From: Sphaerisporangium perillae
GTDB taxonomy: Bacteria; Actinomycetota; Actinomycetes; Streptosporangiales; Streptosporangiaceae
Length of the DNA: 64,000 bases
Direction: 5' to 3'
Assembly: GCF_023276435.1 (NCBI RefSeq)
Contig: NZ_JALLPO010000009.1
Location: forward strand, 165,393-229,392
In this document: piece by piece, positions 33,629 to 42,538 of the stretch
How positions within the stretch are numbered: position 1 is the stretch's first letter
Layout of the letters: each line of letters opens with the position of its first letter
Position numbers and translations under genes: made by a program
The notes under the pieces: generated by a model
Database searches by the model: none
What the model was told of the DNA's origin: nothing
The model's input: only the letters and a program-made list of their open reading frames with translations

Positions 33629-34450
33629 GTGACCGACGGCACGTCCTCCCCCGGCCGGGCGCAGCAGGCCAAGATCGACCCGACCGTGCCGCACTCGGCC
33701 CGCGTCTGGAACTACTGGCTGGGCGGCAAGGACAACTTCGCCTCCGATCGGGAGATGGGCGACCAGATCCTCGCGGTGATGCCCGATCTGGTGGACTCCG
33801 CGCGCGCCGACCGGGCGTTCCTCGGCAGGGCCGTACGGTTCCTGGTCGCCGAGGCCGGCGTCCGCCAGTTCCTCGACATCGGCACCGGCCTGCCCACGGC
33901 GGACAACACCCACGAGGTGGCGCAGTCCATCGACCCCTCCTGCCGCGTCGTCTACGTCGACAACGACCCGATCGTGCTCACCCACGCCCGCGCCCTGCTC
34001 GTGGGCGCGCCCGAAGGCGCCACCGACTACATCGAGGCCGACCTCAACGAGCCGGACGAGATCCTCAGGCACGCCGCCGGCACGCTCGACTTCGGCCGGC
34101 CGGTGGCGCTGATGCTGCTGGGCAGCCTGAACTTCGTCGTCGACACGGCCAAGGCGCGGGCCATCGTGACGCGGCTGCTGGAGGCCCTTCCCTCCGGCGG
34201 CTACCTGGCCGTCGCCCACCCCACCGCCGAGGTGCACGGCGAGGCGATGACCGAGGCGGTGCGGCAATGGAACCAGGCCGGGTCGGCCCCGATGACCTTG
34301 CGAAGCCCCCAGGAGCTGGCCGGGTTCCTCGACGGGTTGGAGGTGCTCGAGCCCGGCGTGGTCTCCTGCTCCAAGTGGCGGCCGGAGCCGGACGACTTCG
34401 ACGCCCAGCAGGAGGTCTCGCAGTTCTGCGCCCTAGCCCGCAAGCCCTGA
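33629..34450 (+). CDS. SAM-dependent methyltransferase, DUF574 (Methyltransf_19) type
   Basis: 273 residues from GTG 33629. DUF574 features: HSARVWNYWLGGKDNFASDRE near the N-terminus, the SAM-binding FLDIGTGLPTADNTHEVAQ, VVYVDNDPIVLTHARALL and GRPVALMLLGSLNFV. Actinomycetes encode dozens of these; substrates are mostly unknown. The stop codon is the first part of the tandem 35-bp repeat that follows, so repeat expansion has occurred right at the gene end. Confidence 0.9.
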   Translation: MTDGTSSPGRAQQAKIDPTVPHSARVWNYWLGGKDNFASDREMGDQILAVMPDLVDSARADRAFLGRAVRFLVAEAGVRQFLDIGTGLPTADNTHEVAQSIDPSCRVVYVDNDPIVLTHARALLVGAPEGATDYIEADLNEPDEILRHAAGTLDFGRPVALMLLGSLNFVVDTAKARAIVTRLLEALPSGGYLAVAHPTAEVHGEAMTEAVRQWNQAGSAPMTLRSPQELAGFLDGLEVLEPGVVSCSKWRPEPDDFDAQQEVSQFCALARKP

Positions 34451-34595
34451 CCTCCTGCCACCGCGCCCTGGCCGGCAGGCCCTGACCACCTGCCACCGCG
34501 CCCTGGCCGGCAGGCCCTGACCTCCTGCCACCGCGCCCTGGCCGGCAGGCCCTGACCACCTGCCACCGCCCTGCCGGCAAGCCCTGACCACCACC
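34445..34595. repeat. 35-bp tandem repeat array at the end of the methyltransferase gene
   Basis: Units start at 34445, 34480, 34515 and 34550 (CCCTGACC(T/A)CCTGCCACC-type, then GCGCCCTGGCCGGCAGG), with a partial fifth unit at 34582. Copies alternate T/A at one position, suggesting duplication of a 70-bp pair. There are no unique spacers. The first unit includes the stop codon. Confidence 0.85.
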
Positions 34596-34650
34596 TGCCG
34601 TCGTCGCCCGCGCGCCATCCTCCGCCGGGCTTGGACCGCCTGACCGGTGA

Positions 34651-36300
34651 TCAGCCCGCGGCGTCGCCGGCCGCCGCCCGGGCCTCGGCGGGGCCCTCCG
34701 CGGCGAGGGCGCGCCGCGCGCCGGCCTCGCACTCCGCCAGGGAACGGCGGGCCAGCGCGTCCCGCACGTCCGGCACGGCGGGGGCGGCCATGGAAAGGCT
34801 CCTTACGCCGAGCCCGGCCAGGACGGTGGCCAGGAGCGGGTCCGCGGCCGCCTCTCCGCACACGCCGACGGGCTTGGACGCCTCCCGTCCCGCCTCGGCG
34901 CACATGGCGATCAGCTGGAGCAGCCCCGGCTGCCAGGGGTCGAGCAGGTCGGCCAGCTCGCCGTGCTGGCGGTCGGCGGCGAAGGCGTACTGGCCGAGAT
35001 CGTTGGTGCCGATGCTGAGGAAGTCCACCACCTCGAGCAGGCGCCGCGCGTGGAGCGCCGCCGCGGGCACCTCGACCATCGCCCCGACGTGGCGCAGGCC
35101 GCGCTCGCGGGCGCGGCGGGCGAAGGCGGCCGCCTCGGCCACGGTGCTCACCATGGGGGCCATCACCCAGGTCTCGGCGTCGCTCCCGCGGGCGGCCTCG
35201 GCGAGGGCGTCGAGCTGGGTGTCCAGGATCTCCGGCCGCACCCGGCTGGTGCGCAGCCCCCGCACCCCGAGAGCGGGATTGGCCTCCCCGGGCAGCCGCA
35301 GGAACGGCAGCGGCTTGTCCGAGCCGGCGTCCAGGGTGCGGATCACGACCCGCCGGCCCGGCAGCGCCCGCAGGACGGCCGTGTAGGCGGCCACCTGCTC
35401 CTCGAAGGACGGGGCGTCGCGGCGGTCCAGGAACAGGAACTCGGTGCGGAACAGGCCGACCCCCTCGGCGTCCTCGGGGGCGCGCAGGTCGTGCGCAGAG
35501 CCGATGTTGAGCAGCAGCGCCACCGGGTGCCCGTCGGCGGTCCGCCCGGGGCCGTGCCCCGCGGCCCTGCGCTCCCGGCGCGCGGCGGCCTCCAGCCGGA
35601 TCGCGGCGGCGACGTCCTCGGCGATGCCGACCTCGACGTACCCGGTGTTCCCGTCGACGCCGAGCAAGGTCCCGTCGTCGATCCCGGCGGCGTCGCGGCA
35701 CGCCACCACGGCGGGCAGGCCGAGGGTCCTGGCAAGGATGGCGGTGTGGCTGGTGGGGCCGCCCTTCTCGGTGACCAGCGCTAGGACGGTCGCGGGGTCG
35801 AGGCCGGCGGTGTCGGCGGGCGCGAGGTCGTCGGCGATCAGGATGTACGGGTGCCCGGGATCGGGCACTCCGGGCATGGGCAGGCCGAGGACGGCCGCGA
35901 CGGCCCGGTTGCGGATGTCGTCCAGGTCTCCCGCGCGGTCGGCGAAGTACCCGCCCGCGGCAAGCAGCGCCTCGCGGTGGCGGGCGCACGCGGCGTCCAG
36001 CGCGTGCGCGGCGCCGAGGCCCGCGGCGATGCCCTCCTCGGCCGATTCGAGTAGCGCGGGGTCGGCCGCGATGAGGCTCTGCGCCTCGAGGATCTCCCTG
36101 GCCTGGGGGTTCGACGCCCTGGCCGCGTGCCTTTCGAGGTGCTCGGCGACGTCCCGCAGGGCCTGCGCCGCGAGGGCGGACTCCCGGGCGGGGTCGGCGA
36201 CCGGCCCCGCCGGCGGAAGCACCGGCGGCCCGGCCATCCTGTACGCGGGGCCCGCCGCCCGTCCGGGACTGACACCGAGGCCATGGACCGCCTCAGGCAT
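34651..36300 (-). CDS. ptsI: PTS Enzyme I (phosphoenolpyruvate-protein phosphotransferase)
   Basis: 549 residues. Phosphorylated His in GGPTSHTAILAR, PEP-domain motifs GLFRTEFLFLDR, VIRTLDAGSDKPLPFL and SIGTNDLGQYAFAADR, and the catalytic Cys in PVGVCGEAAADP. It transfers phosphate from PEP to HPr. Overlaps the HPr gene by 8 bp at its start (ATG 36300). Last gene of the eight-gene PTS operon; possibly the general Enzyme I of the organism, but dedicated copies also exist in actinomycetes. Confidence 0.93.
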   Translation of the reverse strand: MPEAVHGLGVSPGRAAGPAYRMAGPPVLPPAGPVADPARESALAAQALRDVAEHLERHAARASNPQAREILEAQSLIAADPALLESAEEGIAAGLGAAHALDAACARHREALLAAGGYFADRAGDLDDIRNRAVAAVLGLPMPGVPDPGHPYILIADDLAPADTAGLDPATVLALVTEKGGPTSHTAILARTLGLPAVVACRDAAGIDDGTLLGVDGNTGYVEVGIAEDVAAAIRLEAAARRERRAAGHGPGRTADGHPVALLLNIGSAHDLRAPEDAEGVGLFRTEFLFLDRRDAPSFEEQVAAYTAVLRALPGRRVVIRTLDAGSDKPLPFLRLPGEANPALGVRGLRTSRVRPEILDTQLDALAEAARGSDAETWVMAPMVSTVAEAAAFARRARERGLRHVGAMVEVPAAALHARRLLEVVDFLSIGTNDLGQYAFAADRQHGELADLLDPWQPGLLQLIAMCAEAGREASKPVGVCGEAAADPLLATVLAGLGVRSLSMAAPAVPDVRDALARRSLAECEAGARRALAAEGPAEARAAAGDAAG

Positions 36301-36577
36301 CGGCCGGCTCCTCGGCGTCCAGGTCGCGCGACAGCAGCTCGGCGAGGGAGTCGAGCGCCTCCTCCGCGCCGGGGCCGTCGGCCTGCAGGATCACCGCCGT
36401 GCCGTGCTCGGCGCCGAGGGCGAGGACGCCGAGCATGCTGGTCGCCGGGACCGGCGGCCGGTCGCCGACCCGGATGCGCACGGCCACGCCCTGCCGGGCG
36501 GCGGCCTGGACGAACATCTTCGCGGGCCGCGCGTGCAGACCGCTGCGGGAGCCGATGATGACGGTCTTCTCTGGCAT
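36293..36577 (-). CDS. ptsH: HPr phosphocarrier protein
   Basis: 94 residues. Active His in SGLHARPAKMFV (about residue 15) and the region of the regulatory Ser in ATSMLGVLALG. It carries phosphate from Enzyme I to the IIA protein. GGAAGCC precedes ATG 36577. 80 bp after the dehydrogenase gene, overlapping ptsI. Confidence 0.93.
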   Translation of the reverse strand: MPEKTVIIGSRSGLHARPAKMFVQAAARQGVAVRIRVGDRPPVPATSMLGVLALGAEHGTAVILQADGPGAEEALDSLAELLSRDLDAEEPADA

Positions 36578-36657
36578 GGTGGCTTCCTTCGGGCTTCTCC
36601 GGCTTTGCGGGGTTCGCCGGGCCATCGGGGCGGGTGATCGGTGGCCCGGCGTGGTGG

Positions 36658-37698
36658 TCACGGTTCGACGGTGACCTTGATGGCGGTGCCGCGGGCCACG
36701 ATGTCGATGCCCTGCATGACCTCGGCGAGCGGGATCCGGTGGGTGATGAGATCGGCGACCGGGACCGCCCCCGTGGCGATCAGCTCGAGCGCCCTGGCAT
36801 TGTGCCGGGGGCTCGACCCGTTGGCGCCGACGATGGTGAGCTCCCGGTAGTGCACCAGGTTGGAGTCGAGCGCGATCACGGGGTCGTCCTTGGGCAGGCC
36901 GCCGAAGAAGCTGATCCTTCCCTGGCGCGCGACCATCTGGAGCGCCTGCTGCTGGGCGGCCCCGGACGCGGCGGCCGTGATGACCACGTCGGCGCCCCTG
37001 CCGCCGGTGAGCTTGAGCACCTCGTCCACGACGTCGACGTCCTGGCCGCTGATCGCGGCGTCCGGCTGGACGCGTTCGGCGGCCATGGCGAGCCTGCCGG
37101 GGTTCAGGTCGGCCAGGAAGACCCGGCCTGCCCCGCGTGACCGGGCGAGCCGGACGTGCAGGCAGCCGATCGGGCCGGCCCCGAGGATGACGACGTCGTC
37201 GCCGTCCCCGACCCTGGCCAGTTCCTGCCCGTTGAGCACGCAGGCGAGCGGCTCGGCGACCGAGGCCTCGGCGAAGCCGACGCCGTCGGGGATGCGGTTG
37301 AGGCCGTCGACGGCGAGGACCTTGCCCGGCACGATCGTGTACTCGGCGAACCCGCCGTCGTAGTGGTAGCCCATGGACTCCTGGTTCGGGCAGACCGTCT
37401 GCCTGCCGCGCAGGCACTCCTCGCAGTGGCCGCACGGGATGGCGGCGATCACCTGGACCCGGTCGCCCACCGCCCAGCCGGTGACCCCCGCGCCGAGCTC
37501 GGCGATCTCCCCGGCGATCTCGTGGCCCATGACGCGGGGCGGGCGGATGTGGTGGTGCCCGAACTTGTAGATCTTGACGTCGGTGCCGCAGGTGGAGCAG
37601 TTGCGAACGCGGATCTTGACCTCGCCGGGTCCCGGCGAGGGTTCGGGCGCGTCCTCCACGCGGATGTCACCTGGGGCGTGGAAGCGGGCGACCTTCAC
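36658..37698 (-). CDS. Zinc-dependent medium-chain alcohol dehydrogenase (polyol-phosphate type)
   Basis: 346 residues from GTG 37698. Catalytic-zinc motif GHEIAGEIAELGAGV with the Cys in CSTCGTD; structural-zinc cysteines in CGHCEECLRGRQTVC; NAD-binding VVILGAGPIGCLHVRLA. Similar to sorbitol, threonine or galactitol-1-phosphate dehydrogenases. In this operon it probably oxidises the phosphorylated polyol delivered by the PTS to a ketose phosphate, replacing the usual MtlD. The GTG start overlaps the IIA stop (GTGA). Confidence 0.87.
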   Translation of the reverse strand: MKVARFHAPGDIRVEDAPEPSPGPGEVKIRVRNCSTCGTDVKIYKFGHHHIRPPRVMGHEIAGEIAELGAGVTGWAVGDRVQVIAAIPCGHCEECLRGRQTVCPNQESMGYHYDGGFAEYTIVPGKVLAVDGLNRIPDGVGFAEASVAEPLACVLNGQELARVGDGDDVVILGAGPIGCLHVRLARSRGAGRVFLADLNPGRLAMAAERVQPDAAISGQDVDVVDEVLKLTGGRGADVVITAAASGAAQQQALQMVARQGRISFFGGLPKDDPVIALDSNLVHYRELTIVGANGSSPRHNARALELIATGAVPVADLITHRIPLAEVMQGIDIVARGTAIKVTVEP

Positions 37699-38186
37699 TC
37701 GGAGGTCTCCTCTCTCTGTGTGCGGTCCGGGGCGGGCACGCCGGCGTCGCCGGGGCTGAGGAGGCGGATCACCTCGTCGGCGTCCGCCGCCTCGCGCAGG
37801 GCCTTCGCCCGGTCGGGGTCGAACAGGATCTGCGCCAGCTCCGACAGCAGCCGTACGTGCCCGTCGCCGCGAGCGGCGATGCCGACGCACAGCACGACCG
37901 GCTCGCCGTCCCAGTCGACGCCGGCGGGGAAGCGCAGCACGCTGATGGCGTCGTGGTGCACGGCGTCCTTGCCCGCGAGCGTGCCGTGCGGGATCGCCAC
38001 TCCCTCGCCGACGTAGGTGGAGATGGAGCGCTCGCGCTCGACCATCGTGTCGATGTACGGCTCCTCGATCGCGCCGACGTCGAGCAGCGCCTGGCCGCAC
38101 TGCCGGATCGCGTCGTCGCGCGAGGCGGCCTCGGCGGTGAGCCGGATGGCCCTGCGGTCCAGTGGCAGCGGCGCCGCGTCAGGCAT
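37695..38186 (-). CDS. PTS IIA component, mannitol/fructose type
   Basis: 163 residues. The phosphorylated His lies in EGVAIPHGTLAGKDAV; AIRQCGQALLDVGAIEEPYI and LSELAQILFDPDRAKALREA complete the PTS-EIIA_2 domain. Accepts phosphate from HPr and passes it to IIB. Overlaps IIB by 8 bp and the dehydrogenase by 4. Confidence 0.93.
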   Translation of the reverse strand: MPDAAPLPLDRRAIRLTAEAASRDDAIRQCGQALLDVGAIEEPYIDTMVERERSISTYVGEGVAIPHGTLAGKDAVHHDAISVLRFPAGVDWDGEPVVLCVGIAARGDGHVRLLSELAQILFDPDRAKALREAADADEVIRLLSPGDAGVPAPDRTQREETSE

Positions 38187-38496
38187 CGACCGTGCCGCCG
38201 TTCTTCATCGTGGCGATGAGCCTGGTCACGGCGGGGTCGCCGATGAAGACCTGGAACGGCACCAGCACGGTGCCCGGGGCGCTCGCCCTGGCGCGGGCGG
38301 CGAGCCCGGCGTGGCAGACCACGATGTCGGCGTCGTCGGGGATGGAGTTGACCGGCGTGTGCCTCACCTCCACCGACAGCCCCGAAAGGGCCTTGCGGAG
38401 CTGCGTGGCCAGCATCACGCTGCTGCCCATGCCGGCGTCGCACGCGACCACGATCTTCTTGACGTCCTTGCTGTCGATGCTCGGCATCTCGGTCAT
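38179..38496 (-). CDS. PTS IIB component, mannitol type
   Basis: 105 residues from ATG 38496. The phosphocysteine lies in [20 protein letters not shown], the mannitol-IIB P-loop. Separate from IIC, whereas many mannitol permeases are IICB fusions. Overlaps IIC by ATGA. Confidence 0.93.
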   Translation of the reverse strand: MTEMPSIDSKDVKKIVVACDAGMGSSVMLATQLRKALSGLSVEVRHTPVNSIPDDADIVVCHAGLAARARASAPGTVLVPFQVFIGDPAVTRLIATMKNGGTVDA

Positions 38497-39653
38497 ACCT
38501 CTCTGGTGACGGAGTGGGCTTGCTTCTGGTCCTCGCCCTGCCCGTTCACGGTGTCGGTGTCGGTGGCGGAGGTGGCGGTGTCGGGGCCGGTTTCGGGCTC
38601 GTCGCCGTTGGCGCGGCCGAAGCCCAGCAGGGCGGAGGCGACCACGAACGACACCGCGGCGGCGATGAGGATGCCGGCGATGACACCGAACCATCCGCCC
38701 TTGGGGGTGACCGCGAGGTAGGCGAAGATGCTACCCGGCGATGGCGTGGCGACCAGACCGGCCCCGGTGACCATGAAGACGAGGACGCCCGACGCTCCTC
38801 CGGCGATCACCGCGAGGATCAGCCGCGGCTTCATCAGCACGTACGGGAAGTAGATCTCGTGGATGCCGCCGAGGAAGTGGATGATCATCGCGGCCGGCGC
38901 ACTGGGCCGCAGCAGCCGGGGGCCGAAGAGCATGTACGCGAGCAGCAGGCCGAGCCCGGGGCCGGGGTTGGACTCGAGCATGAACAGGATGGACTTGCCC
39001 TGCTTCACGGCCTCCGCCACGCCCAGCGGCCCGAGGACGCCGTGGTTGATCGCGTTGTTCAGGAAGAGCACCTTCGCGGGCTCGATGAGCACCGAGGCCA
39101 GCGGCAGCAGCCCGTGGTCGATCAGCCACGAGACGCCGTGGCCCGCGGCGTCGGTGATGACCCGGACGACCGGCCCGATGCCCCAGAGTCCGACGATGGC
39201 CATCGCCGCGCCCACGATGCCGGCGGTGAAGTTGTCGACCAGCATCTCGAAGCCGGCCCTGGTGCGCTGCTGGATGTAGCCGTCGACCTGCTTGATCACG
39301 AAGGCCGCGAGCGGGCCGACGATCATGGCGCCGAGGAACATCGGGATGTCCGCCCCGACGATGACGCCCATGGTGGCGATGGCGCCGACGACCGCGCCGC
39401 GCTGCCCGTGGACCATGCGCCCGCCGGTGTACCCGATGAGGATGGGGAGCAGAAGTTTGATCATCGGGCCCACGAGGGCTTCGAGGGTCTTGTTGGGCAG
39501 CCATCCGGTGGGGATGAACAGCGCGGTGACCAGGCCCCATGCGATGAACGCGCCGATGTTCGGCATGATCATGCCTGCGAGGTAACCGCCGAAGCGCTGG
39601 ATGCTCGCCTTGACGCCGGTCCCCTGGACCGTCGGGGTATAGGCATCTGCCAT
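38493..39653 (-). CDS. PTS IIC component, mannitol type (permease)
   Basis: 386 residues, multi-pass membrane protein. Family motifs: [55 protein letters not shown] and [17 protein letters not shown] with the substrate-contact GIHE. A hydrophilic Thr/Asp tail ends the protein. Translocates mannitol or a related hexitol coupled to phosphorylation. AAGGAG upstream of ATG 39653. Confidence 0.93.
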   Translation of the reverse strand: MADAYTPTVQGTGVKASIQRFGGYLAGMIMPNIGAFIAWGLVTALFIPTGWLPNKTLEALVGPMIKLLLPILIGYTGGRMVHGQRGAVVGAIATMGVIVGADIPMFLGAMIVGPLAAFVIKQVDGYIQQRTRAGFEMLVDNFTAGIVGAAMAIVGLWGIGPVVRVITDAAGHGVSWLIDHGLLPLASVLIEPAKVLFLNNAINHGVLGPLGVAEAVKQGKSILFMLESNPGPGLGLLLAYMLFGPRLLRPSAPAAMIIHFLGGIHEIYFPYVLMKPRLILAVIAGGASGVLVFMVTGAGLVATPSPGSIFAYLAVTPKGGWFGVIAGILIAAAVSFVVASALLGFGRANGDEPETGPDTATSATDTDTVNGQGEDQKQAHSVTREV

Positions 39654-39716
39654 GTGAGGTGCTCCTTCCGGGGTTGCCGGCGTGCCGCCGGCGTGGGGGG
39701 TGGAAACGCGCCGCTG

Positions 39717-40658
39717 TCAGTCCCCGGACGTCAACGGCTTGGTGGGATCTGGTTCGTGGACACGGACGAGGTCGCGCCGGATGTCGGCGGGCGAGGGCAT
39801 CCGGCTGCCCGGCAGCGCCACGGCGGCCGACGCCCACGCCAGCGCCTCGACGAGGGCCGCCTCGCCGCGGGCTCCGGCGGCGAGGAACCCCGCGAGCATG
39901 GCGTCGCCCGCGCCGACGGTGCTGCGCGGCTCGCTCACCGGGCACTCGCCGTGCCAGGCCCCGCCGTCCTCCACGAGGAGGGCGCCGTCCGGGCCGAGGC
40001 TCGCCAGGACGGACCTGGCCCCCATCGCCCGGAGCTTGCCCGCCGCGTCCATCGCGTCCCCGAGCGACGCGATGACCGCCCCCGTGGCCTCGGCCAGCTC
40101 GTGCCGGTTGGGCTTGACGAGGGCGGGAGCCGAGGCGACGGCCGACACCAGGGCGGGCCCGCTGGTGTCCACGGCGACGTTGATGCCCGCCCGGGTGAAC
40201 CGCCGGCACAGGCGCGCGTACATGTCCACGGGAACCTCTGGAGGCAGGCTGCCTGAGGCGACGACCCAGTCGGCCGACTCGGCTGCGCTGAGCACGGCGT
40301 CCGCGACGGCGTCCAGCTCGGCGGCCGATAACGCCGTGCCCGGCTCGTTGATCTTGGTGACCGTGCCGTCCGGCTCGGCCAGCGCGACGTTGGAGCGGGT
40401 GGCCCCCGCGACCGGCACGGTGATCATCTGGATGCCCTCCTGGGAGAGCAGGCTGACCAGCTGGTCGCCCTCCGCTCCGCCGAAGGGGACCACGGCGCAC
40501 GACCTGACCTGGTTCGCCAGCAGCGCGCGGCACACGTTCACGCCTTTGCCGCCAGGGTCGAGGCGGGCGGTCGCGGCCCGGATGACGGCGCCCCGGGTCA
40601 GGGTGGCGATCTCGATCGTCCGGTCGAGGCTGGGGTTGAGGGTCAAGGTGAGGATCAT
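39717..40658 (-). CDS. PfkB-family sugar-phosphate kinase (1-phosphofructokinase/LacC type)
   Basis: 313 residues. TLTLNPSLDRTIEI at the start, LDPGGKGVNVCRAL, GSLPPEVP, LVKPNRHELAE and STVGAGDAMLAGFLA (catalytic Asp) are the FruK/LacC signature. It phosphorylates fructose-1-phosphate, or a ketohexose-6-phosphate, to a bisphosphate. In a polyol operon this would follow the dehydrogenase step. Start ATG 40658 overlaps the DeoR stop. Confidence 0.9.
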   Translation of the reverse strand: MILTLTLNPSLDRTIEIATLTRGAVIRAATARLDPGGKGVNVCRALLANQVRSCAVVPFGGAEGDQLVSLLSQEGIQMITVPVAGATRSNVALAEPDGTVTKINEPGTALSAAELDAVADAVLSAAESADWVVASGSLPPEVPVDMYARLCRRFTRAGINVAVDTSGPALVSAVASAPALVKPNRHELAEATGAVIASLGDAMDAAGKLRAMGARSVLASLGPDGALLVEDGGAWHGECPVSEPRSTVGAGDAMLAGFLAAGARGEAALVEALAWASAAVALPGSRMPSPADIRRDLVRVHEPDPTKPLTSGD

Positions 40659-41416
40659 GCCCGCACCACCTCAGGGCCGGCCGCCGCGATGTCGGCCACC
40701 GTCGCAGGGTCGAGCGCGCTGTCGGTGATCACCACGTCGATCTCGTGCAGGGAGGCGAAACGCGCGAGGTAGGTGTCGGCGAACTTGGTGTGGTCGGCCA
40801 GCAGGACGCTGCGCTTCGCCGCTTTGATCATCGCCCGCTTGATCGCCGCCTCGGCGGGGTCGGGCGTCGTGAGGCCCTTGGCCACCGAGCAGCCGTTCGC
40901 GGCCATGAAGGCCACGTCGACATTGAGCCGGGCCAGCGGGCGCAGGGCCCAGTCGTCGACGGTGGCCAGCGTGCGGCCCCGCACCCGGCCGCCGAGCATG
41001 ATCACGGTCAGGTTGGGACGGGCCGCCAGCACCGTGGCCAGCGGCGGCGAGTTGACGATGACCGTGAGCTCCCGGTCGGCGGGCAGGACCTGCACCAGCC
41101 GGCCCGTCGTGGACCCGGCGTCGATGATGATCGCGCCGTCCTCCGGCAGCTCCGCCACCGCGGCCTTGGCGATGCGCTCCTTCTCCGCGGTCATGACCTC
41201 GTCGCGGGCCGCCAGCGCGGGTTCGAACCCCAGCCGCTCGACCGGGATGGCACCGCCGTGCACGCGGCGCAACACGCCCGCACGTTCGAGGGCCGTCAGG
41301 TCGCGGCGGATCGTCTCCGTGGTGACGGAGAACTCCTCGCCCAGGGTCACCACATCCACCCGGCCGATGGCCCGCGCGCGCCGCAGGATCTCCTGCTGCC
41401 GCTCCTCGGCGTACAT
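40655..41416 (-). CDS. DeoR/GlpR family repressor of the PTS operon
   Basis: 253 residues. N-terminal helix-turn-helix MYAEERQQEILRRARAIGRV ... FSVTTETIRRDLTALERAGVLRRVHGGA, then the DeoRC sensor domain with IIIDAGSTTGRLVQVLP and VLLADHTKF. These regulators respond to phosphorylated sugars. First gene of the operon, so autoregulated together with it. Start ATG 41416; promoter sequence is clear upstream. Confidence 0.92.
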   Translation of the reverse strand: MYAEERQQEILRRARAIGRVDVVTLGEEFSVTTETIRRDLTALERAGVLRRVHGGAIPVERLGFEPALAARDEVMTAEKERIAKAAVAELPEDGAIIIDAGSTTGRLVQVLPADRELTVIVNSPPLATVLAARPNLTVIMLGGRVRGRTLATVDDWALRPLARLNVDVAFMAANGCSVAKGLTTPDPAEAAIKRAMIKAAKRSVLLADHTKFADTYLARFASLHEIDVVITDSALDPATVADIAAAGPEVVRA

Positions 41417-41456
41417 CGTGTTGATTCACCGCCGTTTCAAGTTGGTTTCATCTTTG

Positions 41457-41484
41457 TTTATACCCGTCCTTGTGGGAACGTCAA
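41457..41484 (-). promoter_or_regulatory. Housekeeping-type promoter of the PTS operon
   Basis: On the minus strand TTGACG (41484-41479) and TATAAA (41462-41457) are separated by 16 bp, close to the sigma-70 consensus and unusual for this GC-rich sequence. Between it and the start codon lie repeated GAAAC elements (AGATGAAACC, CTTGAAACG) that could be DeoR-type operator half-sites. Confidence 0.75.
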
Positions 41485-41586
41485 GAGTTTTCCCAACGTC
41501 CATCGCAACCGGCACGGAACAACTCAGACGAACCCGAAGCCACCCCAACAGCACGGAGCAGCCAGGCGGACCCGAAGCCGGTCGCC

Positions 41587-42222
41587 TCAGACGCCGGACA
41601 GCGCCAGGATGGCCCAGGACGAGCCGGCCCCCGCGAGCGCGCCGGCGGCCACCTGGGCCACCGTGTGGTGCGCCAGCCGTACCCGCGCCCAGCAGACCAG
41701 CGCGACGATCAACGCCCCGGCCGCCAGCGTCGGCGCCGCGGGCAGGACGCGGGCGAGCACCAGCACGGTGCCCGCCGACACGGCGGCATGAAAGGAGATC
41801 TTCCACTTCAGGGTGACCGGCACGGTCACCGCGAGACCGGCGAGCATCGCGCCCACGGTGGCGACCAGGAGCCGCGGAGCGCCGAGACCCGCGAGGAGCA
41901 GGAGAGCCACGAACACCGCCGCGACCGCCACCAGCAGCGGCACGGTACGGCGCGAGCGGTCCACGATGTGCCGGGAGTCCAGCTTCCCCGCGCGGACACC
42001 GAGGGCGATCACCAGCGCCGGGATGCCCCCGCACAGCAGGGAGGCGACCAGGCCCCACCAGAACCCCGTCCGCCCATCCGACACCAGGCCGACCACCGGC
42101 GGCAGCCCGATGACGAGCACCTGGGGAGCGAAGATCTCGGTGACCCACCGGGCGATCCGCCCGGAGACCGCCGAGCCTCCCCGCGTCCCTTCCCCGGCCC
42201 TCGCCACCCGCTGGTCCCCCAT
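41587..42222 (-). CDS. PAP2-like membrane phosphatase
   Basis: 211 residues with about six hydrophobic segments. LKWKISFHAAVSAG resembles the PAP2 region around the conserved His, and RVRLAHHTVAQVAAGALAG the last motif (R...H...Q). The first motif is weak. Possible role: dephosphorylation of isoprenoid or lipid phosphates. ATG 42222. Divergent neighbour of the DeoR/PTS operon's upstream region and of the BadF-type gene. Confidence 0.7.
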   Translation of the reverse strand: MGDQRVARAGEGTRGGSAVSGRIARWVTEIFAPQVLVIGLPPVVGLVSDGRTGFWWGLVASLLCGGIPALVIALGVRAGKLDSRHIVDRSRRTVPLLVAVAAVFVALLLLAGLGAPRLLVATVGAMLAGLAVTVPVTLKWKISFHAAVSAGTVLVLARVLPAAPTLAAGALIVALVCWARVRLAHHTVAQVAAGALAGAGSSWAILALSGV

Positions 42223-42335
42223 CGCGCTCCCCCGTCAAGACGTCCCAGAGTCACGCAGCCTGCCATATCGGAGCGCCGATCTGGCCGCCCGGCCCCGCAC
42301 CCGGCGGCGCGCCGCCAGACGGCCGCCCCCCGGCC

Positions 42336-42464
42336 CTCACGACCACGGATCCTTGGCCCGGTCCGGGGCGCCACAGCACCGATCCTTGACCGCGTCCCGG
42401 GTCGTCACGACCGCCGATCCGTGACGCGGTCGCAGGCATCACCACCGTCGATCCGTGGCCGGGG
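42336..42464. repeat. Four imperfect 34-bp repeats upstream of the BadF-type gene
   Basis: GATCC(T/G)TG cores recur at 42348, 42381, 42416 and 42450, each preceded by an AC-rich CACGACC-like stretch and followed by CCGCGTC-like sequence. Period 33-35 bp. This occupies most of the 316-bp gap between two genes. They could be spaced binding sites; no spacer sequences of CRISPR type. Confidence 0.6.
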
Positions 42465-42538
42465 GCGCGGATCGGCGGCGACCTATACTTCGTGGGAGAT
42501 CACCGTCCACGACGTGGGAGAACCGTCCAGGGAGGCGT

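Noticed and set aside
33606..33632. TPP-riboswitch-like string (CTGAGAGGGT) before the methyltransferase gene
   Set aside because: The remaining conserved thi-box elements are missing and the gene has no link to thiamine.
34445..34595. Possible CRISPR array
   Set aside because: The 35-bp units are contiguous with no unique spacers, and no cas genes are near; it is a tandem repeat.
42336..42464. Possible CRISPR array upstream of the BadF-type gene
   Set aside because: Repeats are imperfect and directly adjoining without unique spacers.
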